Made by a program: the position numbers and the translations under genes. Below the pieces are notes generated by a model. That model made no database searches. It was given only the letters and a program-made list of their open reading frames with translations, and was not told the DNA's origin. Below are positions 11,201 to 23,100 of a DNA stretch of 64,000 bases, piece by piece; position 1 is the first letter of the stretch, and every line of letters begins with the position of its first letter. Source of the stretch: Pratylenchus scribneri (taxonomy: Eukaryota; Nematoda; Chromadorea; Rhabditida; Pratylenchidae); assembly GCA_030063045.1 (NCBI GenBank), contig JAQSEB010000042.1:372001-436000 (forward strand), read 5' to 3'.

Positions 11201-14200
11201 GTTTTGGCTGAAAAACGGCCAAAACTGGTTTTGGCTAGCCAAAACTAGTTTTGGCCGGGCAAAACTGGTTTTGGCTAGCCAAAACTGGATTAAATGGATA
11301 ATAACTTAAATAATGGATATAGGAGGATTAAGCACCGAAATGGAAGGGAAATGGCCCGGAAGGCCACTGGAAGGTCAGAGAAGGGTAAAAGAGGCCCAGA
11401 GAGTGCGCGGGTTATATCCGGATATAGGGGGATTAAGGTGGATATAGGGGGATTAAACCGGATTACCTAATTAGATGGGAAATGGTCCGGAGGGCCAGTG
11501 GAAGATCGTGGAAATGTCTGAGAGTGCGCGGGATATAGCCGGAAATAGGGGGATTAAGGTGGATAAAGTGGGATTAAGCCCTGAAAGAGATGTAAAATAG
11601 TATGTAGGGGCAATGGAAGGGAAATGGCCCGGAAGGCCACTGGAAGGTCAGAGAAGGGTAAAAGAGGCCCGGAGAGTGCGCGGGATATATCCGGATATAG
11701 GGGGATTAAGATGGATATAGAGGGATTAAGCCGGGTTAAATCCCTAATTAGATGGGAAATGGTCCGGAGGGCCAGTGGAAGATCGTGGAAATGTCTGAGA
11801 GTGCGCGGGATATAGCCGGATATAGGGGGATTAAGGTGGATAAAGTGGGATTAAGCCCTGAAAGAGATGTAAAATAGCCTGTAGGGGCAATGGAAGGAGA
11901 GAGAAGTGACAGAAAGTGCGCGGGATATATCCGGATATATAAGGATTAAGGTCGATATAAAGGGAATAAGGTTGATATAGGGATTAAAGCCCCGAAATGG
12001 ATGGGAAATAGCCAGGAAAGGTCGAGAATGTTGGCCGAAGGCCATATGAGTGGCTGGATATATCCGGATATAGGGGGAATAAGGTGGATAATGGATATAA
12101 GGGGATTACGCAGGATTGAGCCCTGAAATAATTTCCTGGTTTGGCTGTTTTGCTTCCGGCTTCGCGATATTCCTATGCTCCGAACCCCTATCCCTAATCC
12201 CTAGCCCCTAACTATGCTTAACCCGGCTTAATCCCACTTTATCCATCTTAATCCCCCTATATCCGGATATATCCCGCGCACCCTCCGGGCCTCTTTTACC
12301 CTTCTCTGACCTTCCAGTGGCCTTCCGGGCCATTTCCCTTCCATTTCGGTGCTTAATCCTCCTATATCCATTATTTAAGTTATTATCCATTTAATCCAGT
12401 TTTGGCTAGCCAAAACCAGTTTTGGCTAGCCAAAACCAGTTTTGCCCGGCCAAAACCAGTTTTGGCTAGCCAAAACCAGTTTTGCCCGGCCAAAACCAGT
12501 TTTGGCTAGCCAAAACCAGTTTTGGCCGATTTTCAGCCAAAACCAGTTTTGGCCGGCCAAAACCAGTTTTGGCCGATTTCCACTTTTGGCCGTAACATAT
12601 ATATATTTTAGTGATCAAGGGAAGCGGGCGGCCACAAAAATGTGCCAGAATGAAACGAAATTTAGCAGCGATAACGATGTTCAACCGCGGGAAACACGCA
12701 AATGCCCAACGGATAAATGCGTAATTTATATTTATTTTAAATAGAAAAAATCGAAATTAAATTTTAAATTTATGTTTTTATTAAATTGATGAATTTTGAT
12801 TAATTTTCTAATATATTTTTCCATTTTCATTTTTAGCCTTACCATTGGGTGGCAGGCCCTTGGAGCACTTGCTCGAGGACATGCGGTTCTGGCTTCCATT
12901 TCCGTCGTTTGGAATGCCGTGTTCGGAGGGAAAACGTGGGCAAATAAAAATAAAAATTCAATAAAAAATTAAATTATAGAAATTAAATAAATTAATTAAA
13001 TTCAAATTTATTTAAATTTAAATAATTTTATAAATTTTTCCAGCCCAAAAATACATCAAATTCTTCAATTCAACCCAATTCTGAATCGACTGAAAATGTT
13101 TCCTCTACTGTTGGTTCTATTGATGAACCAACTGTCCTTTCACGAATGTGCATGGCATTGGATAAACCAATTGTAAGGAAATCAATTAATTTTAAAATGG
13201 GAATTTTCGTAAACAAATTTTATGCATTAAAAAATTTTAATTTTAGCATTTAATTTAACAAATTTGATATCATTACTAATAAGAGAGATGAATTAATTTG
13301 AGGAAGAATTAATGAGTTTGATTGAAAATTGGCAAAAAGTAATGACAAAAAAAAGGCGGCGAAATAGTCAAAACAGGGACGGTTTTCTTTTTTTTTTGCT
13401 AATAACTTTTTAGCCATTTTTATTTTGATCACATTTTGATATTAAAATGCTCTATAGAATATTAGATGAAATATTTAAGATATTAGCTATTGTGCATAAT
13501 TTAGCTAGCCTCATCGAGATTAATAATTTATTAAAAATTTATTATTAAATTAAAAAATGTTAAAATTTTTTCCAGGTCACCAAACAATGTCAAATGAATC
13601 CATGTAATGCGGAATTTCATTGGAATGTTGGTCCATGGTCGCAGGTAAAAAATTCCAAATTAATTTTTAAAATTCCATTAAAAATTTCGAAACTAATTTT
13701 TAAAATTTTCACTAAAAATTCTAAAAATTTAATTTTTAAAATTTTTATTATACAAAAATTTATTTTTAATTTCCATTAAAAATTCTAAATTTCTTAGTGT
13801 TCCAAAAGTTGTGGCCACGGCTTTCGCCGTCGAAAAGTCCGCTGTTTGGACCGATCAAATGGAAGGGCAGCCCGAGAAAAATGCGATGAAAAAAATCGAC
13901 CAAGACGACGTGAAGGATGCTTCCTACGAAATTGTTTGCCCGGCGATTGTGCCGAATTGAAGGCACAACAAGAGAAGCATGGACGAGGAATTGGTGAAAT
14001 GTTGGATGGAAATTATACGGTAAACATTTTTAAAAAATATATTTTTAAAATTAAAAAAATAAATTTAAATTTGTCAGGTTCTTGTCACAGGATATCGTGT
14101 TGAAGTGTATTGCCATCGAATGAATGAGACAATCCCAAAAACATTTTTGAATGTTCAATCACAAAGCAATTTTGCTGAATTTTATGGGAAAAGGTCCTCA

Positions 14201-15760
14201 CAAAATTAATTCTATATTTTAATAATTTTTAATTAATTTTAAAATTAAAAAATTATTTTTATGTTTTTTTTACTAAATTTTCAATATATTTTTGACTTAT
14301 TATTTAATTTTTTTTTCAATTTTTATTAAATTTTTCTTCATTTATTAATAATTTTTTATAAATAATTTTTAAAATATTAAAATTAAAAAATTAAGAATTT
14401 TTGATAAATTTAATTTATTTTTCATTAATTTTATTTTTTCCCTCCTCTATAGATTGGTCTATCCATATTCGTGCCCGCATGATGGTCGTCGAAATGATTC
14501 ATGCGCATGCACAAATGATGGCCATGTGGGCCAGGGTCGAACAAAATTCCAAAAAATTCGCGTCGATTTGCACAATATGAAAATCAATCGTAGGAATTTT
14601 TCATATCTATATATTAAATTTTATATTAATTATTTTTTTATTTTTGCAGCCAATGACCATACATTTTCCACCACTGATTATGGCAGCCCGGTGGCCTATG
14701 GGACAGCCGGCGATTGCTATTCAATGAGTGATTGTCCACAAGTGGGTTTTATTAGGCCATAATAATGATTTTTAAATTATTTTAAAATTCACAAAAAAAA
14801 TTGAAAATAATTTTTAGACTTTTTTTGATATAATTTCAAACAAAGAGATGTAAATTTCTTCCCAAAATTGACTTTTTATATTGATTTAATTCATTAGCAA
14901 TTTTATAATTAATTTTTTTAATTAATAACTTTTTAATTTTAAACAAAAAAAAAATAAATAAATTATTATTTTCTGATATATTTTTAATTCGATTTTTTCC
15001 ACTAAATTCAAAGAAAATAACAAAATTTGAAAAAAAATTTTAATTAATTTTGGATTTTAATTTTTCAAATTAATTAAAATAAATAATTATTTTTTAAAAT
15101 ATTTAATTTAATATTTTTCTACCCAATTTACAGGGCCATTTTTCAATTGATTTGCGTGACACTGGTCTTCGCCTCGTCGACGATTTACAATGGACCGACC
15201 AAGGCCATCGGACCAGTTCGAGGATTGAACGTTCAGAGGTAGGCCAAATTAAAAAAAAAATATAAAAAAATGTTTAAAAATATTTTTAATTCAGAACAAT
15301 GCTTTGGTTCAAGGATTTTGTGGCGGCTATTGTGGAGAATGTGCGCCCGATCGATTTAAGGGATTGGTTTTGGAGGTGGACCAAAGACAAAGGTTGAAAA
15401 AATTAATTTTAATGAAATTATTAATTTATTTAAAAAAATTAAAATTAATCCAAAAATAAATAAAAAAAAATATTACAAAAATAAAAATATTAAATAAATA
15501 AATAAATAATAATTCTTTGCGAATTTTTATCAATTAAAAAATATTAATTAAAATTAAGAATCAATAAAATTACTTTTTTAATTAAACTAATAAAAATTTT
15601 TAAAAAAATATTACAAAAATTAATTTATTAAAATTCAAAATTTATTAATTAAATTAAAAATTATCAAAAATTAAATTTAAAAAATTTAAAAAAAAAAATT
15701 AATTTAAAAAATTTAATTAAATATTACATTTTTTTCAGCCCACACATTGGCATTGGCTGA
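8209..15760 (+). CDS. gon-1: GON-1/ADAMTS9-like protein, C-terminal TSP1 repeats and GON domain
   Basis: Secreted ADAMTS-type matrix metalloprotease, C-terminal part. In nematodes GON-1 remodels basement membrane for gonad migration (family knowledge). Exons: ~8209-8410, 8743-8928, 9029-9223, 11005-11057, 12612-12720, 12837-12935, 13044-13172, 13576-13644, 13798-14019, 14078-14193, 14453-14589, 14650-14741, 15134-15238, 15295-15392, 15739-15760; phases join cleanly to a TGA. TSP1 repeats show W-x-x-GPWS, often CSxxCGxG and RxxxC ([40 protein letters not shown]). The GON domain runs from about CAELKAQ through [52 protein letters not shown]. The catalytic half is not seen and must lie beyond the left edge, with the RNA array in or before an intron, or be absent. 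The first exon's acceptor (TTTAAAG) is uncertain. Confidence 0.88.
9273..9402 (-). pseudogene. remnant of a minus-strand Sm-RNA gene
   Basis: The minus-strand promoter-like block GCTGCCTACTTTCC (9389-9402) matches those of the two intact minus copies at 9.7 and 10.4 kb, including the purine-rich flank. At the expected distance only an AATTCCACTTTAA-like remnant of the 3' hairpin remains and the Sm site is lost to a T run. It lies in the same GON-gene intron. Confidence 0.4.
9714..9790 (-). ncRNA. SmY-like Sm-class small RNA, minus-strand copy M2
   Basis: Read on the minus strand: Sm site AGTAATTTTTGGA (9738-9750), then a hairpin with GTGGGATT...AATTCCAC-type arms (9716-9735) and the TTTAAA tail seen in the main array. 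The promoter-like block GCTGCCTGCTTTCC lies at 9839-9853, at the same spacing as in the plus-strand copies. It sits antisense inside an intron of the GON-domain gene. The 5' end is estimated. Confidence 0.55.
10356..10435 (-). ncRNA. SmY-like Sm-class small RNA, minus-strand copy M1
   Basis: On the minus strand: Sm site CAATTTTTTGGGAC (about 10379-10393) followed by a perfect eight-pair hairpin, GTGGAATC-CAATGT-GATTCCAC (10358-10379), and TTAAAA. The stem sequence is entirely different from the plus-strand copies but in the same place, which argues for a structural role. The promoter-like block GCTGCCTGCTTCTCATTC is at 10498-10515. It shares TCAGAATC just before the Sm site with M2. It is antisense in the same intron of the GON gene. 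The 5' end is estimated. Confidence 0.62.
11148..12596. mobile_element. fold-back transposon 2 in a GON-gene intron
   Basis: A 1.45-kb palindrome. The left end (GTTACGGCCAAAAGTGG, then tandem GGCCAAAACTGGTTTT units) reappears inverted at the right end (ccacttttggccgtaac). The interior contains the same GATTAAG / TATCCGGATATA / GGTCCGGAGGGCCA subrepeats as fold-back element 1 but with different arm tips, so the two are related family members. Flanks are AT repeats (ATATAT on both sides), so the target duplication is ambiguous. The right tip ends only about 15 bases before the acceptor of the 12612 exon. Confidence 0.8.
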
Positions 15761-16864
15761 TTTTTCCAATGGCATTTGCCCTCAACAAATTCATTTTTTA
15801 AATTTCAATTTTATTTTGAAATTGTTATATTCTTCATGAAAAGACCAAAAAATTTTCCTGCCACCAAATTTTAATTTAATTTTTGTTTTGTTTGTTTATT
15901 TGCTGCTTCATTCCACCCTTTCCACATCCCCCACACAATTATTAAAGAGCTTTCATGCTTTTTTAAACAATGGATATTTAATGGAAATTAATTTTTAAAA
16001 AATTGGGCTTAAATATTTAGAACATCTAAACTTAAATTGGGAAAAAATTTTTAAAATTTCACAGAAAATAATTTTATATATTCTTATACAGCCTAAATTA
16101 CCTTTTTAGAGGTCGCGGATTCAGTTTTGGAAAAATTAAAATTTCATTTTGATTAAAATTTATCGAAAATAGGAGAAACAAAAAACCGAATTTTAGAAAA
16201 AATTATTACCAGCAATTTAAATCCGACCAAAAAATTGAAAATCATAATTCCCCCATAAAAAAACATTATTTTTGATTGTTCTCTTTTCCATTTCATTCTC
16301 CTGCCATTCAATTTCATTTTATGATTATTATTATTCGAATTTATTATTCATTCAAATAAAGAAGCTTTTCCGACTCTTCCAAAGTCATATCCTCCAATTT
16401 TTTTGCACATTTCTTTTGTATTTTTTGGACAATCAAATTTTAGTCAATCCATCAATTAAATTCGCTGTCTTTCTGCTAATAAAATTTTTTTATCAATTTT
16501 TTATTAAATTCATTTGAAAAGGTCAAATAAAGAAAAAAAGCTAAAATAATTTCAATTTCCAAAAATTTGGCCAATTTTCACTATTACACTTGACCTAAAA
16601 AATAAAGTAGCAATAAATTTTTAGCTGTGAGGATTTTTTTCGCTTTCTTCGTCAAATTATTCAAAATTAAATTATTTAATAATTTTATTTTATTAAATTA
16701 ATTTGGAAAGGTCAATAAAGGAAAAATGAAAAAAATAGTAATTTTATCTCAAAAAATTTGCCAATTTTGGGTCCAACGATTAAAAGCAAATAAAATTTGA
16801 AAATTAATTTTTTATAATTTAAATATGCAAATTTTCTTCGCATTCTTCATCAAATTGCTCAAAT
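15761..16864. other. AT-rich intergenic region
   Basis: Between the GON-gene stop and the 3' end of the first secreted-peptide gene. It is AT-rich with homopolymer tracts; 16272-16517 holds an open frame of low-complexity hydrophobic residues that looks like chance. AATAAA-type signals occur (for example near 16,356 and 16,600) and may serve the genes on either side. I see no gene. Confidence 0.5.
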
Positions 16865-17107
16865 TCATTTCGGCGTACCACCCACTTTGCCAAGAGCAGC
16901 AAGTTTCTCTTCAATTTTCTTCGGATCACCATTTATGCCTTTGAATGGAAGGCCACCACCCATAACTTTTTCGCCAAGAATATATCCAAGTGATTTGAGC
17001 ATTTCGGCGCCTTTGTCCTCTTCTTGACATTCCACGCGGTGAATCAAAATTAAATTGATTAGAAGGACAAGGCTGATTGCAATAAAAAGTAGGCATTTAA
17101 GAGCCAT
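16865..17107 (-). CDS. small secreted peptide, paralogue 1 (80 aa)
   Basis: Single-exon frame. It starts with a clear signal peptide: a Lys at residue 4, a long hydrophobic core (LLFIAISLVLLINLILI) and a likely cut after about residue 27 (RVEC-QEED). The mature part is about 53 residues, charged, with GGG and GTPK-type glycine clusters and no cysteines. The first 30 residues closely match the peptide at 18257-18484 (shared CLLF, SLV, LIN, HRVE), so the two arose by duplication with a diverged mature part. The promoter is also shared. No known family is recognised. A secreted gland or cuticle product is an inference from the signal peptide. Confidence 0.62.
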   Translation of the reverse strand: MALKCLLFIAISLVLLINLILIHRVECQEEDKGAEMLKSLGYILGEKVMGGGLPFKGINGDPKKIEEKLAALGKVGGTPK

Positions 17108-17209
17108 TTTATTGGGAGAATTTTTGGATATTTTCCAATGTAATTATTTTAATTAATAAAGGGGGAAATTTTATCCAAAACTTTTGTGAATTCATCAATT
17201 TTTTATCGG

Positions 17210-17239
17210 CTTAAATATGCATGGCGAAGTGGGTGGCAT
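17210..17239 (-). promoter_or_regulatory. shared promoter motifs of secreted-peptide paralogue 1
   Basis: On the minus strand about 105 bases before the ATG is a TATA-like TATTTAAG (17210-17217), preceded by ATGCCACCCA (17230-17239) and further up by CAGAATCAG-like DNA. The same order appears before the paralogue at 18.5 kb. ATGCCA is the core of the dorsal-gland 'DOG box' reported upstream of effector genes in Globodera; that link is only suggestive here. Confidence 0.45.
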
Positions 17240-18256
17240 GAAATGAAAGTTGACCACCCAGAATCAGCGAGAGAATCCATTTATTTATTCAATTTGCTTG
17301 AGGGAAATTCAACAGCAGCTGTCCAAATTAAAAAATGAAATTGAGGATTATTACAAATGAAATATTCATTTTCATATTAACAAAGAATAAATTATAGAGA
17401 GAATAATTGGTCGATACTATAATTTTTTTTATTATATTGTTAAGATTTGTAGATTGGGATTGGGGATGTCCGATTGGTCAGGGTAATGTTTCCCGTCCAT
17501 TTTAAAGAAACTACTGAAGTAATTTAAAAATTTTACAATAAAAATTATACCATATTGAAGAAATATTCATATAAATATACATATTGTAAAACCTATTGTA
17601 AATTTTGTCAATCCTAACTGTAAGTAGGATATAATTATTAGATTAGAAAATAGAGAATTAATAGGGAAAAAGATGGGGGAATTAAAATAGTTTTTAAATA
17701 TATTCCATTAATGGATTGGTGTCCAAAACTTGGTAATTGAACTTTAGAGACCATTTTTTAATCATTTTTTTTTTAATTTTTAGCCTTATTAGTTCACTGA
17801 ATTTTAAAGCGATCGGTGTGAATTCTGCAACATTCGATAAGTATTTTATCTGCTTCTATCCGTAATTACAATATCGATCATTGTAGAAAGCATCAAAAAA
17901 AAAAATATTTAATAGAAAAGAATCTTATTATAAATTTTTATTAATTTAATTAAGAAAAATTTTCCTTCTAATTTAAAATTTACATCAAAATTTTTATTGA
18001 AACTATTACTAATCAAAGTTGAGTATTTTTAATCTTCACGATAAAAAATAAATTAGCAACATTTTTAACATAATTTAGAAAGGGAGGATTTGAATAGTTA
18101 ATTCTATTTTTATTTCGATTATTTTTTATTCAATAAAATTTTATCATATGCAAAAAAATATCATATTTGTTTATAAATTCAAATTGTAATATGTTTTTGA
18201 TTTCGTCAAATTCCTCGCCAAATTGATCAAATTCTTGTTACATTTCTTTCAAATAA
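17240..18256. other. AT-rich intergenic region between peptide paralogues
   Basis: No coding frame, RNA motif or repeat recognised beyond homopolymer-rich AT sequence. The part next to 18,240 probably contains the 3' UTR of the second peptide gene. Confidence 0.4.
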
Positions 18257-18484
18257 TTAAGCGCCACCACCGCCGCCCCCGCCACCGACGGGTCCTCCAA
18301 AAATATTCTGTGCGCCTGAAAATAGCCCGCTAACTGCATTGCCACCGGTCCCCTGGCCTCCTTGGAGAAATGAGCCAAGTCCAAAAAGCAAATCCTGGCT
18401 TTGACTTTCCACACGGTGATACCAAATAGCGTTGATTAGGAAAACCAGGCTGAGGGCCAGGAAAAGCAGACATTTATTTGCCAT
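18257..18484 (-). CDS. small secreted Gly-rich peptide, paralogue 2 (75 aa)
   Basis: Single-exon frame. The signal peptide matches paralogue 1 (MANKCLLFLALSLVFLINA..., likely cut near RVES-QSQD). The mature part of about 48 residues is glycine-rich and ends in a run of eight glycines plus alanine after GGPV. It lacks cysteine. The diverged mature region beside a conserved leader and promoter resembles small secreted effector families or cuticular/eggshell peptides; the function cannot be told from sequence. Confidence 0.62.
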   Translation of the reverse strand: MANKCLLFLALSLVFLINAIWYHRVESQSQDLLFGLGSFLQGGQGTGGNAVSGLFSGAQNIFGGPVGGGGGGGGA

Positions 18485-18567
18485 TGGATGAAGGAATTTT
18501 TAGGATTTTTTTAAATAAATTGGATTTTAGGGATTTTTCTAGATTTAATTTCTTGAATCATCTACGG

Positions 18568-18601
18568 CTTAAATATCCAATCCCAATTGTATGGGTGGCA
18601 T
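18568..18601 (-). promoter_or_regulatory. shared promoter motifs of secreted-peptide paralogue 2
   Basis: On the minus strand TATTTAAG (18568-18575) lies about 85 bases before the ATG and ATGCCACCCA (18592-18601) stands just upstream of it, as in paralogue 1. Spacing between the motifs is 16 versus 12 bases. CAGAATCAG follows at about 18,627. Confidence 0.45.
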
Positions 18602-19176
18602 TGGATTTGAGCGATTTTTGGCCACACAGAATCAGTCAAAGTGTTAGGTTATTTGTTTGAACAGTTGAAGGCCTTAACGACAAAAAAAAACATTCCAATT
18701 TCCAAACAAAATGCTCCAATGAGTTAGTTATTTTAACAAATTTTAGAATTTTTAATTCATTGTTTGCTGGCATAATCTGGGTGGCCTCGAAGGATAATTT
18801 TTTTCAACAAAATCACAAATTTATTTGATCAGTTTCAAAAGACTTTTTCAAATTAAATTCAGAAAAAGTTTAAAAAATGAAAGAAAATGGGTAAAAAAAG
18901 ATATTATTATATCGATGAATATTTTCAGCCAAAAATTCAATACGGTTGATTGCCTTGTTGTACAAAAAAAATTCCCCCCTCCACACTTGCATAAATCATC
19001 ATCATAATCCCAAATGATGAAGTGGAATAGCATCCATCAATTGATGATAATTCAGATTTGCCGAAGGGAAATATTATTTAAATTTATTCTTTACAATATT
19101 TAATTTTTATTCAATAAATAAAAACATAATATTCATAGCGAAATAAATAAATAAATTATTATTAATGCTCATTGGC

Positions 19177-19296
19177 TTAATCATGGAGCTTCTTCCTCTT
19201 TTTTGCGCAAACATTGTCCGGGCAATCAAAAAGTTGTTCGGAATTGATTTGTTGTAGAATGCATGAATAAATAATTAAAATTGTAATTATAATCAT
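19177..19296 (-). CDS. 39-residue secreted peptide with basic tail
   Basis: Short frame whose first 19 residues (MIIITILIIYSCILQQINS) form a plausible signal peptide. The mature 20 residues contain two cysteines (FDCPDNVC) and end in a basic cluster AKKRKKLHD. Immediately upstream on the minus strand, GATTTTTCAG ends 13 bases before the ATG and could be a spliced-leader acceptor. The cluster could act as a nuclear-localisation signal in a host cell, but this is speculation. The frame is short enough that chance cannot be excluded. Confidence 0.4.
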   Translation of the reverse strand: MIIITILIIYSCILQQINSEQLFDCPDNVCAKKRKKLHD

Positions 19297-19299
19297 TTT

Positions 19300-20138
19300 A
19301 CAATGATTTCTGAAAAATCATTTTCTATTAATATTGTTATAAATAAAAGGTACAAAAATATGTAAAATTCTCACATCCGAATTTTCTGCATTATATCAAT
19401 TTTTGATGTGAATATTATAAACAAATGCTTCATTTAAGGCAAGGTCATTTATTTTGTAAAAATTTCATATTTATTGATTATTTTTGACCTTCTTATTCTA
19501 TTCTACTATTCTGATGATTCTTTCGTCCACTCCCTCTGGGGTCATTGGCCACTCTTTCGTCCTTTCCATTTCTTTCGGCGTGAGTGGTCATCGGCCATTC
19601 TTTTCGCCGGTCATCCCGGTGTCCAAAGTCCATTCCATCTTGCCAAGGGGGAATAGCGAAGGAGAATGTGCGCAGAATAATGTGGCGAGGTCAATGGTCA
19701 ATCGAAAAGAGAAAGTCCTTTTTGTCCGCAAAACCAAAATTAGCAACACCGAAATTGAGTACAAAATTGGTGGATATTTGGTCATTATCATTGCATATTA
19801 TTTGAAAAACAAGATCGATTCAATAAAGAATAAACTTGGGCACTTTATTTCGGAAATATTTTTAAACGATTCAAAGGATTAGTTCATAGACCCAACCTTA
19901 AATACACAACGATAGATCTCGACAAAATGCATTGTTTGACTATGATTCTGCATAGGTTCAACCAATTCTAACTTATTAGTTTTGAACCAAAACGGAAATC
20001 GGTCATGATTTAATAAAAGAATACAAAAAATGATAAAAATTCATTTTCCATTTAATTTTAAAATTAAAACAACAAAAATAATTTGCTAAAATAACAATAT
20101 CAAGTGCGAATGTATAGATGAGAAGAAAAGAATCCGCT
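19300..20138. other. intergenic, one doubtful frame
   Basis: A plus-strand frame (19484-19882, 132 codons) crosses a GC-richer patch at 19,520-19,640 that itself contains a diverged inverted GGTCA(T)TGGCCA...TGGTCATCGGCCA repeat. It has no family features or splice logic and a competing antisense frame. I treat it as probably non-coding. Confidence 0.35.
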
Positions 20139-23100
20139 TTATCTGTTTACTTCATTTCTACTATCATTTCCCTCATAATCAGGCGTGTTCCCCGGTTCAA
20201 TGTCCACCCTAGAGTCCTTTTGTTCGATTCGAATTAATCTTTCATGCATTCCATTATTGGCTTCTTCTTCGTAAATAATTGGATGTTTTCCATCAACTGG
20301 AATTAGGGAGGGGCATTTTTGAGTATTCCCATTTCGATACCATATCCATTTTCATCAGATTCCAATTGTTCGATATGATGTCTATTTTGTTGGTTTGAAG
20401 TTGAATAACTGAAAATATTAAAATTATAATTTAATTTAGATCATTTGAATATGGGTTACCGCGGATTATGTTTTCGATTTAGGTGTATTAAAAAATTTTC
20501 AGATTTTTATAAAATGGTTGACAGCCTAGCGGTTCGGGTAGTGTCAATCAGTAGAAAACTCTATTGAGATAGATTTCAACTTTCAATTATATTTTATGAT
20601 AGATATTTTAAAGAAATTTTAAATACTTTAAATATACCATAGAAAATGAGAAAATTTAGAAATATCAGAGATGAAATAAGAAGTTTTATAAATTCTCCCA
20701 TTTTAAAACATCTAAATATTCATTTATTCCTACCTTTTCAATAATTCGGCCATTTGCTCCATTAACATATTGAACATGTTGATTGAAATCGGCCCATATA
20801 ATTTCCTCGTTTTTTGTAATGGGTGGACTTCAATTGTTATTGTTTGAAGTCTGAACACCAATTGTTTGGATATATGTGAAATGTTGAACCACAATTTGTA
20901 ATCACAACGATTGCCACTCACAATTTGTTGACAATTCTCCAATTTTTTCTCCAATTTATTCAGATTTCTTCGATCCTATTTTAGAATTTTTTATTATCAT
21001 TTAACAATTGTACTTTACTTACTAATTTCGCAAGGATCTCATCCGAAATTTGAAGGCCAGTGCATCTTTTCTCCAAATCATTGGACAATGTGCGCATTGC
21101 CTTGAGCAAGTGAGAAGCTATTTTCACTGGAATAGGTGGAAAAGGAACGATTATGCTTTTGTCTTCTTCAATATTCGTTGATTCCAATTGTTTGTCGAAT
21201 TTCTAAAAATTATTATAAATAATATTAGATTCATTTCATCAATATATTGAAGATTGATGATACGATCTCAAAACATTTATAATTTCAAAACATTTGTAAA
21301 ACATTTACAATCCCAAAACATTTGTAAAACATTTACAATCCCAAAACATTTGTAAAACATTTACAATCCCAAAACATTTGTAAAACATTTACAATCCCAA
21401 AACATTTGTAAAACATTTACAATCCCAAAACATTTGTAAAACATTTACAATCCCAAAACATTTGTAAAACATTTACAATCCCAAAACATTTGTAAAACAT
21501 TTACAATCCAAAACATTTGTAAAACATTTACAATCCCAAAACATTTGTAAAACATTTACAATCCCAAAACATTTGTAAAACATTTACAATCCCAAAACAT
21601 TTGTAAAACATTTACAATCCCAAAACATTTGTAAAACATTTACAATCCCAAAACATTTGTAAAACATTTACAATCCCAAAACATTTGTAAAACATTTACA
21701 ATCCCAAAACATTTGTAAAACATTTACAATCCCAAAACATTTGTAAAACATTTACAATCCCAAAACATTTGTAAAACATTTACAATCCCAAAACATTTGT
21801 AAAACATTTACAATCCAAAACATTTGTAAAACATTTACAATCCCAAAACATTTGTAAAACATTTACAATCCAAAACATTTGTAAAACATTTACAATCCAA
21901 AACATTTGTAAAACATTTACAATCCCAAAACATTTGTAAAACATTTACAATCCCAAAACATTTGTAAAACATTTACAATCCCAAAACATTTGTAAAACAT
22001 TTACAATCCAAAACATTTGTAAAACATTTACAATCCCAAAACATTTGTAAAACATTTACAATCCCAAAACATTTGTAAAACATTTACAATCCAAAACATT
22101 TGTAAAACATTTACAATCCCAAAACATTTGTAAAACATTTACAATCCCAAAACATTTGTAAAACATTTACAATCCCAAAACATTTGTAAAACATTTACAA
22201 TCCCAAAACATTTGTAAAACATTTACAATCCCAAAACATTTGTAAAACATTTACAATCCCAAAACATTTGTAAAACATTTACAATCCCAAAACATTTGTA
22301 AAACATTTACAATCCCAAAACATTTGTAAAACATTTACAATCCAAAACATTTGTAAAACATTTACAATCCCAAAACATTTGTAAAACATTTACAATCCAA
22401 AACATTTGTAAAACATTTACAATCCAAAACATTTGTAAAACATTTACAATCCAAAACATTTGTAAAACATTTACAATCCAAAACATTTGTAAAACATTTA
22501 CAATCCCAAAACATTTGTAAAACATTTACAATCCCAAAACATTTGTAAAACATTTACAATCCAAAACATTTGTAAAACATTTACAATCCCAAAACATTTG
22601 TAAAACATTTACAATCCCAAAACATTTGTAAAACATTTACAATCCCAAAACATTTGTAAAACATTTACAATTACAAAACATTTACAATCCAAAACATTTG
22701 TAAAACATTTACAATCCAAAACATTTGTAAAACATTTACAATCCCAAAACATTTGTAAAACATTTACAATCCCAAAACATTTGTAAAACATTTACAATCT
22801 CAAAACATTTGTAAAACATTTACAATCCCAAAACATTTGTAAAACATTTACAATCCAAAACATTTGTAAAACATTTACAATCCAAATTACAATTCAATAA
22901 ATTTACAATAAAAAACAAAATAATAATCTTAAACACTTGTTATATTTATAATAATCAAGTAGCAATAACTTTTAATTTTGTATAAAATACACACCTCCAC
23001 AATTCGAATGAAATATTCGCCACGTTTGTTTGGCTCCAGCCGAATTATGATTTGATTATTTTGATTTCCAATAATGGTATTGAAATTGACATTATTATTT

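Noticed and set aside
19484..19882. 132-codon plus-strand frame
   Set aside because: No domain, paralogue or splice signals; it overlaps a competing antisense frame and a GC-richer imperfect inverted repeat.
21262..22888. CRISPR-like array
   Set aside because: Units are contiguous without unique spacers and the context is a eukaryotic intron.
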